A stretch of DNA of 64,000 bases from CAXBMB01 sp052078155. GTDB lineage: Bacteria > Pseudomonadota > Alphaproteobacteria > Kiloniellales > DSM-21159. The notes beneath the pieces are model-generated. The model had not been told where the DNA came from. It made no database searches and saw only the letters and a list, made by a program, of their open reading frames with translations. Made by a program: the position numbers and the translations under genes. Below are positions 59,243-64,000 of the stretch, one piece after another. The stretch is taken from contig JBQJBP010000001.1 of NCBI GenBank assembly GCA_052078155.1, forward strand, positions 248,001 through 312,000. Direction: 5' to 3'. Every line of letters begins with the position of its first letter. Within the stretch, counting starts at the first letter, position 1.

Positions 59243-60067
59243 CTAGCGATGCTGCCAGACGGCAGGGCGCTTTTGAATGAAGGCGTCGATGCCTTCACCT
59301 GCGTCTGCGGCCATCATGTTACAGGCCATGGCTTCTGCAGCCATCTCGTAAGCCTCTACCACGCCGACTTCCAGCTGTTTGTAAAACAAGGTCTTCCCGG
59401 TTCGGACAGCTTTGGCCGATTTGTTGAGGATCTTCTGCAACAGCAGTTCCACCGTTTCATCCAGGCTGTCCCCGTCAGCAACCCGGTTGATCAGGCCCAG
59501 GGCCTGGGCTTCTTCCGCGTCGATGAAATCACCGGTCATCAGCATTTCAAAGGCTGGCTTGGCCGCCACATTGCGGGTCAGGGCCACGGCTGGGGTGGAA
59601 CAGAACAGCCCGGCGTTGATGCCCGAGGTGGCAAAACGGGCATCCTCCTGAGCTACCGCCAGATCACAGGTGCCCACCAGCTGGCAGCCCGCAGCGGTGG
59701 CCAGGCCCTGGATTTTTGCAATGACAGGGACGGGCAGGGTCAAAATCGACAGCATCATCCGGCTGCAGGCGGCAAAGAGCTTTTGATAGTACTCTTTGCT
59801 GGGATTGGCCCGCATCTGCTTGAGGTCGTGCCCGGCGCAGAAGGCCTTCCCGTTGGCCGCAAGCACCACCGCACGAAGGCTCTCATCTGTGGCCAAAGCC
59901 TCAAAAGCCTCCGTCAAAGCCGCCAGCATCTCCTCCGACAGGGCGTTGTACCGCTGTGGCCGGTTGAGGGTCAGGGTAACCACCCCGTCGTCCCGCCGGT
60001 CCTGCAGCAAAATGGGATCCTGGGCAAGGTCTTGAAGGGGCGCAGATTGGGCGGCATCAGATGGCAT
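59243..60067 (-). CDS. Enoyl-CoA hydratase/isomerase family protein
   Basis: A protein of 274 residues of the crotonase fold. VVTLTLNRPQRYNALSEEMLAAL, the oxyanion loop AFCAGHDLKQMR, and VIAKIQGLATAAGCQLVGTCDLAVA. One usual catalytic Glu (in GATLGL..) seems replaced by Cys-rich AAGCQLV, and the second site reads GLFCSTPAVAL, where many hydratases have a Glu. It resembles the ECHDC3-type branch, which may act on other acyl-CoA species. Divergent from the thioesterase gene. Confidence 0.85.
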   Translation of the reverse strand: MPSDAAQSAPLQDLAQDPILLQDRRDDGVVTLTLNRPQRYNALSEEMLAALTEAFEALATDESLRAVVLAANGKAFCAGHDLKQMRANPSKEYYQKLFAACSRMMLSILTLPVPVIAKIQGLATAAGCQLVGTCDLAVAQEDARFATSGINAGLFCSTPAVALTRNVAAKPAFEMLMTGDFIDAEEAQALGLINRVADGDSLDETVELLLQKILNKSAKAVRTGKTLFYKQLEVGVVEAYEMAAEAMACNMMAADAGEGIDAFIQKRPAVWQHR

Positions 60068-60314
60068 GTTATTCCCGTCCTTGTCAGGGGGTGAGTGCGT
60101 GGGAAAACAGCAATCAAGTCCCCGGAAACTAAGCGTTTGTTTGGTTTGTAACGCTTGTTAGATTTTTTGCGAAGCAGTAGCATCAGAAGAGTGACCCCAA
60201 GCCAGGAGTGACGCAAGGGGAATTCCGGCAGCAGAGGTGTGTCTGCCGGGCAACAACAAAATCTGAGCAAAATCTGCACAGGCAGATGAGAACAGGATTG
60301 AGGAGGAGCGAGTC

Positions 60315-60776
60315 TTGTCAGAGCAGATTTTTCTGAGTGGTGCCGCAGATCAAGCAGCCCGCATTACCGTGGAAGATATGGTCGAAGTCGGGCGGGAGCT
60401 GGTTTGGGTCCAGCAGTTGAATGTCCAGATTGAAGACATTGGCTATGGCACCGCCCAGTTGCGCCTGCCCATGTCTGAGGACAACCTGCGTCCCGGTGGC
60501 ACTGTTTCCGGCCCGGCCATGATGACCCTGGCAGATTACGCCATGTATGCAGCTGTGCTGGGCGCGATCGGTCGGGTGGAGTTGGCCGTGACCACCAATC
60601 TCAACATGAATTTCCTGCGCAAGCCGCCATTGGGGGACATTCTGGCCGATTGTCGCTTGCTGAAACTGGGCAAACGTCTGGCCTACGGGGAAGTCCTGCT
60701 GCACAGCATGAATGAAGGGTTTGATGAGCCGGTGGCTCACTGCACCACCACCTATTCCATTCCCCCCAATCGCTAG
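60315..60776 (+). CDS. PaaI-type thioesterase (hotdog fold)
   Basis: A protein of 153 residues. Hotdog signature: LNVQIEDIGYGTAQLRLPMSEDNLRPGGTVSGPAMMTLADYAMYAAV, then VTTNLNMNFLRKPPLGDILADCRLL. Acyl-CoA thioesterase activity expected; cytosolic. TTG start with an excellent RBS (GAGGAGGA, 8 nt before). The enoyl-CoA hydratase-like gene opposite suggests a shared role in acyl-CoA metabolism. Confidence 0.85.
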   Translation: MSEQIFLSGAADQAARITVEDMVEVGRELVWVQQLNVQIEDIGYGTAQLRLPMSEDNLRPGGTVSGPAMMTLADYAMYAAVLGAIGRVELAVTTNLNMNFLRKPPLGDILADCRLLKLGKRLAYGEVLLHSMNEGFDEPVAHCTTTYSIPPNR

Positions 60777-61081
60777 ATTTACCTAAGCAGAATCAGGAAG
60801 CGAACCTGCCGATCGCTCTGGTGGCTGGTGGTTGTTGATCTTTGTTGGTTGTTGGCAGCAGGTCGAAAACAGGCCTCTCACAAAAGCGCGGGAGTTTGGC
60901 TTTTCGCCGCCAAATCGCTCTCAGCCGGCGGACTGTCCGGTAAGGCATAACCTGTGCGTTTTCCTGCTCAGAACCGGGCCAGAGAGTGACGGAGCGGGGG
61001 AGACCTGCTGCTCAGCTGCGCTGAAACAGAACTTGCTCTAGTTGGTTCCGCTTTTGCGCAGGCCCTGTTACGCTCTCAACC
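60777..61081. other. Intergenic region before the periplasmic binding protein gene
   Basis: About 300 bases without a recognisable gene or regulatory motif. Confidence 0.4.
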
Positions 61082-61915
61082 ATGTCCAGTTTTCACACCG
61101 GATTTCTGACCCGTCCCGCTTTTGCGCTGGTGATGGGGTTCTGTGCTGTGCTTGCGTCGGCGCAACACCCTTTGGCTGCCTCTTCAGAAAGGGAATCGGC
61201 CAGAGAAACCATCTCTGTGGCTTCCATCGACTGGTGCCCGCAGCTTTGTACTGATCAGCAAAAACCCGGTTATGTCATGGAGACGCTGGAGGCGGTCTTC
61301 CAGGACAGTCCTTATGATCTGTCCATTGAGATTTTCCCCTGGTCGCGGGCCATCAGTGCCACCCGATCCGGCACCCGACTGGGTCTTTTGTCGCCTGCGA
61401 AGGCAGAGGCGCCGGACCTGCGGTTCCCGCAACAGCCGGTCGGTATTCAGCGCATGTGCTTTTTCACCACAGCAAAATCAGACTGGCGCTACAGCAATGT
61501 GGACTCACTGCAGGGGAAGTTCATTGCCCTGGCCGCTGACAGCTCAATCGAAGAACTGAATGACTATCTGCGTCTCAATCCAGACCGGTTTCACACCATG
61601 GTTTACAGTGACCGTTATGTGGCAACAGCACTGCGCATGCTGGAGAACAACCGGATTGATGCCTTTCTCTTTACCTACAACACCACGGTCAGTGAGATTG
61701 CCCGGTTGAATCTGACCGGAAAGTTCAGAAGCGCCGGCTGTGTGGCCACCACCCTGATTTACTTTGCCTTTACCGCAGACCCGACCCAGCAGGATCAGGT
61801 CAGCCGCGTCATGGCGTTCTTTGATCAGAAAATGGCTGAGCTGAGGGCCTCTGGTGAGGTGGCCAGAATCATGCAGCGCTATGGCCTGGAAGACTGGCAG
61901 GCCTTGCTGAACTGA
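61082..61915 (+). CDS. Periplasmic solute-binding protein, family 3-like
   Basis: A protein of 277 residues with a signal peptide (FALVMGFCAVLASAQHPLAA). The domain reads ISVASIDWCPQLCTDQQKPGYVMETLEAVF, FPWSRAISATRSGTRLGLL, and DSSIEELNDYLRLNPDRF, as in amino-acid-type binding proteins. The family also includes proteins that are not part of ABC systems. No permease genes are adjacent, so it may serve as a sensor or an orphan binding protein. Two extra cysteines (C79-like CPQLC) could form a disulfide. Confidence 0.82.
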   Translation: MSSFHTGFLTRPAFALVMGFCAVLASAQHPLAASSERESARETISVASIDWCPQLCTDQQKPGYVMETLEAVFQDSPYDLSIEIFPWSRAISATRSGTRLGLLSPAKAEAPDLRFPQQPVGIQRMCFFTTAKSDWRYSNVDSLQGKFIALAADSSIEELNDYLRLNPDRFHTMVYSDRYVATALRMLENNRIDAFLFTYNTTVSEIARLNLTGKFRSAGCVATTLIYFAFTADPTQQDQVSRVMAFFDQKMAELRASGEVARIMQRYGLEDWQALLN

Positions 61916-62028
61916 ATGAGCTTCCGGTTTGACGGCAAACCCGGATCGATCTAAGCGGGCGCGCTTTCTGCCGCAATCTTCCTGACGATCTGGATGGTCC
62001 TGCCGGTGAAAAGCTGGATGACCCGAGG

Positions 62029-62649
62029 TTACTGGTTGTTGGCCGGGTCCCACTTTTGCGGCTGAAAGGCGATGGCTTCATCCACGGCCTGGTCGATCTG
62101 TTCTTTGGTCATCTGGTCGGCGACGCGCTGACGGTAGTTGCGGGCCTGGGGAAAGCGGCCCTGGATGGTGGCGAGATCGTACCACTTGTGGGCCTGAACC
62201 AGATCGACGGGCACGCCCAGTCCCTTTTCATAGATGTAGCCCAGGTTAACCAGGGACCGGTCATAGCCCTGGTTGGCTGCGGCTTCGAAAAGCAGCCGGG
62301 CTTTTTCCATGTCTTTGGCAGCCCCTTCACCACTTTGATAGAGCAGGGCCAGATTGTGCTGGGCAACGGGGTGGCCCTGGCGCGCGGCTTTGTCATACCA
62401 GATGATGGCCTGAACCAGATTCTGAGAGACGCCCTGACCTTTGTTGTACATGACGCCCAGGGCCAGCTGTGCTTCCTTGTCGCCTGCGTTAGCCAAGGGC
62501 TCCCATTCTTCCAGCGCTTTGTCGAAATCTTTGGCCCGGTAAGCGGCAAACCCGGCTTCGAAATCAGCCAGGGCCGGGGCGGGCAGAGCCAGGGAGGCTG
62601 AGAAAGCCAGCAGGAGGCTGAGAGACAGGGCAGGGGCCGGGTTTTTCAT
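62029..62649 (-). CDS. Sel1-like repeat protein, exported
   Basis: A protein of about 206 residues with a signal peptide (PALSLSLLLAFSASLALPAPALA), then tetratricopeptide/Sel1 repeats: AAYRAKDFDKALEEWEPLANAGDKEAQLALGVMYNKGQGV, AIIWYDKAARQGHPVAQHNLALLYQSGEG, and LGYIYEKGLGVPVDLVQAHKWYDLAT. Sel1 proteins scaffold protein-protein contacts in the periplasm or outside. ATG 62649 chosen over an upstream GTG at 62658. No partners visible. Confidence 0.85.
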   Translation of the reverse strand: MKNPAPALSLSLLLAFSASLALPAPALADFEAGFAAYRAKDFDKALEEWEPLANAGDKEAQLALGVMYNKGQGVSQNLVQAIIWYDKAARQGHPVAQHNLALLYQSGEGAAKDMEKARLLFEAAANQGYDRSLVNLGYIYEKGLGVPVDLVQAHKWYDLATIQGRFPQARNYRQRVADQMTKEQIDQAVDEAIAFQPQKWDPANNQ

Positions 62650-63049
62650 TGTAATCACACTCTGAACTTATGAAGAGGCTCAATCACATTCTTTGCGGGA
62701 TCCCTTTGTGAGTCCACAAAGAATGACAAGGCTGTCGCTTGCTTTTCATCGGGCAGGTGAGCCAACCAGGAACAGGACAAAGAGGCGGTATTGGTCGCTT
62801 AAAGTCAATAGTTTCAATTGTTTGTATGGGCTATATGACAGGGGGTTTTTCTTTTTTCTGTCAATCACATGGTAGTGTGGTAAAATAATACCATTCTTGT
62901 AACGCTATTGTTTTTATTGAATTTTTTCGCTCTTTTTGTCGTTGACTTGTCCCGGGGCGCCCTTTAGAACAGCCACCACTTGCACAGGGGCAGCTTCGGG
63001 CTGTCTCTTTTGCATTCGTTTTTCACTCATCCTGGACGAGAGAGTCGAG
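62650..63049. other. Promoter region of rplM with a repeat copy
   Basis: About 400 bases. The first part contains a variant repeat copy (62655-62734). The AT-rich stretch 62800-62940 (AATAATACCATTCTTG, TTTTTATTGAATTTTTTC) should hold the strong rplM-rpsI promoter. No other gene. Confidence 0.5.
62655..62734 (-). repeat. Partial copy of dispersed repeat, third arm variant
   Basis: In element direction: left hairpin CATTCTTTG / CAAAGAATG, perfect over 9 bp but different from families A and B, with the conserved TGGACTCAC in the loop, then GAGCCTCTTCA of the central hairpin. The right hairpin is missing. Confidence 0.6.
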
Positions 63050-63511
63050 ATGAAGACCTATTCTGCCAAACCGGCTGAGGTCGAGAAGAAGTGGTACGTG
63101 ATCGACGCCCAAGACGTCGTTCTCGGTCGCCTTGCCGTTAAAGTGGCTACCCTGCTGCGCGGCAAGCACAAAGCGATGTACACGCCACACATCGACACCG
63201 GTGACAACGTTATCATCATCAACGCCGACAAAGTCGCACTGACGGGCAACAAAGCCAAGAACGAGCGCTTTTACTGGCACACAGGTCACCCGGGCGGCAT
63301 CAAGAGCCGGTCCATGGGTCAGATCCTGGAAGGCAAGCACCCGGAACGGGTCATGCTGAAAGCTGTTGAGCGCATGATGCCCAAAGGTCCTTTGGGACGC
63401 GCCCAGTTCAAAAAGCTGCACGTCTATGCCGGCAGCGAGCACCCGCATGAAGCACAGCAGCCTGAAGTGCTGGACTTCGCTTCCCTGAACTCCAAGAACA
63501 AGAGGGGTTAA
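63050..63511 (+). CDS. rplM: 50S ribosomal protein L13
   Basis: A protein of 153 residues: KTYSAKPAEVEKKWYVIDAQDVVLGRLAVKVATLLRGKHKAMYTPHIDTGDNVIIINADKVALTGNK, normal length. ATG 63050 is the family start; the longer frame from 62936 is not. Four bp from rpsI, forming the standard rplM-rpsI operon. Confidence 0.98.
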   Translation: MKTYSAKPAEVEKKWYVIDAQDVVLGRLAVKVATLLRGKHKAMYTPHIDTGDNVIIINADKVALTGNKAKNERFYWHTGHPGGIKSRSMGQILEGKHPERVMLKAVERMMPKGPLGRAQFKKLHVYAGSEHPHEAQQPEVLDFASLNSKNKRG

Positions 63512-63514
63512 GTC

Positions 63515-64000
63515 ATGGCCGAAGAAACGACCCTGACCGACCTGGAGCAGCTGGGCGAAGCCACTGGCGCCGTTGCCGCTGAACCTGCTGTTACCGCCGA
63601 GCCCAAGCTGGATGCCCAGGGCCGCGCATACGCCACTGGCCGCCGTAAAGCTGCCATCGCCCGTGTCTGGCTGAAGCCCGGCAGCGGCAAGATCGTCGTC
63701 AACGGCCGTCCGGTTGAAGAATTCTTCGCCCGTCCGGTTCTGCGCATGGTCCTGCAGCAGCCGTTTGAAGTCGCCAACCGCAAAGATCAGTTCGACCTGA
63801 TGTGCACCGTTACCGGCGGTGGCCTGTCTGGTCAGGCTGGTGCCGTTCGTCACGGCATCTCCCGCGCACTGATCAACTTCGAGCCTGGCCTGCGCCCGGT
63901 TCTGAAGCAGGGTGGCTTCCTGACACGTGATGCCCGTGTGGTTGAACGTAAGAAATACGGCCGGGCCAAAGCCCGTCGCTCCTTCCAGTTCTCCAAGCGC
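63515..64000 (+). CDS. rpsI: 30S ribosomal protein S9 (stop codon just beyond the window)
   Basis: 162 codons are present. After an N-terminal extension (MAEETTLTDLEQLGEATG), S9 motifs follow: YATGRRKAAIARVWLKPGSGKIVVNGRP, and the C-terminal KKYGRAKARRSFQFSKR, where S9 normally ends with KR touching the P site. Only the stop codon lies outside the window. Confidence 0.97.
   Translation, partial: MAEETTLTDLEQLGEATGAVAAEPAVTAEPKLDAQGRAYATGRRKAAIARVWLKPGSGKIVVNGRPVEEFFARPVLRMVLQQPFEVANRKDQFDLMCTVTGGGLSGQAGAVRHGISRALINFEPGLRPVLKQGGFLTRDARVVERKKYGRAKARRSFQFSKR

Noticed and set aside
29620..62735. CRISPR array or integron made of the repeated units
   Set aside because: Copies are spread singly over tens of kilobases in both orientations, with no spacers, Cas genes or integrase.

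Overview
The window looks like chromosomal DNA of a GC-rich, marine-type alphaproteobacterium (Rhodospirillales/Kiloniellales-like; I cannot name a genus). The evidence is the gene order bamE / ubiquinol-cytochrome c chaperone / DUF177 / rpmF / plsX / fabH / ihfA / merR / tRNA-Pro(GGG), the run nrdR-ribD-ribE-ribBX-ribH-nusB-thiL-fliL-like, a K+-independent H+-pyrophosphatase, MucR, and rplM-rpsI.

Layout. 0.7-4.8 kb: a large RTX/PA14/LamG-like secreted protein on the minus strand. 5.4-13.7 kb: a DUF6455 protein, glyoxalase I, an M20 amidohydrolase, a Tat-exported pseudoazurin, Ada, and an ornithine cyclodeaminase-like/aminotransferase pair with a divergent LysR regulator. 14.4-17.0 kb: a chemoreceptor with three tandem CHASE3 sensor units. 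17.3-27.2 kb: the accessory core, namely NnrS, then two di-heme cytochrome c peroxidase-like proteins, a Tat-dependent Rieske protein, an arsenite-oxidase-family molybdopterin enzyme and a HEAT-repeat protein. The composition (P-P-B-A) matches the iodate reductase cluster idrABP1P2 in rearranged order and is the most notable system here. 27.5-32.6 kb: recQ, mucR, rpiB, glyA. 32.7-39.6 kb: riboflavin/thiamine housekeeping. 39.9-43.8 kb: an MFS transporter and hppA. 44-50 kb: envelope, fatty-acid and nucleoid genes and a tRNA. 51-64 kb: a two-gene version of the Blh persulfide-detoxification protein, a UbiH-type monooxygenase, MFS, VOC, MetY, CoA-binding protein, enoyl-CoA hydratase, thioesterase, a periplasmic binding protein, a Sel1 protein and rplM-rpsI.

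How it fits together. Perfect FNR/Anr-type sites (TTGAT-N4-ATCAA) lie upstream of the idr-like operon and of the pseudoazurin gene, and a one-mismatch site precedes the DUF6455 gene. The first two have a -10-like hexamer at the spacing of a class II FNR promoter. This suggests one oxygen-responsive regulon for periplasmic anaerobic respiration with an oxyanion acceptor, probably iodate.

A second theme is a dispersed intergenic repeat of about 135 bp with three hairpins. It occurs at least a dozen times between 10 and 63 kb. Its hairpin arms differ between copies while staying complementary, and its ends read TAGAG...CTCTA, as in a TA-targeting MITE. Long ORFs antisense to the RTX, idrA-like, HEAT and hppA genes are composition artefacts. 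No CRISPR array, rRNA, intact insertion sequence or prophage was seen.
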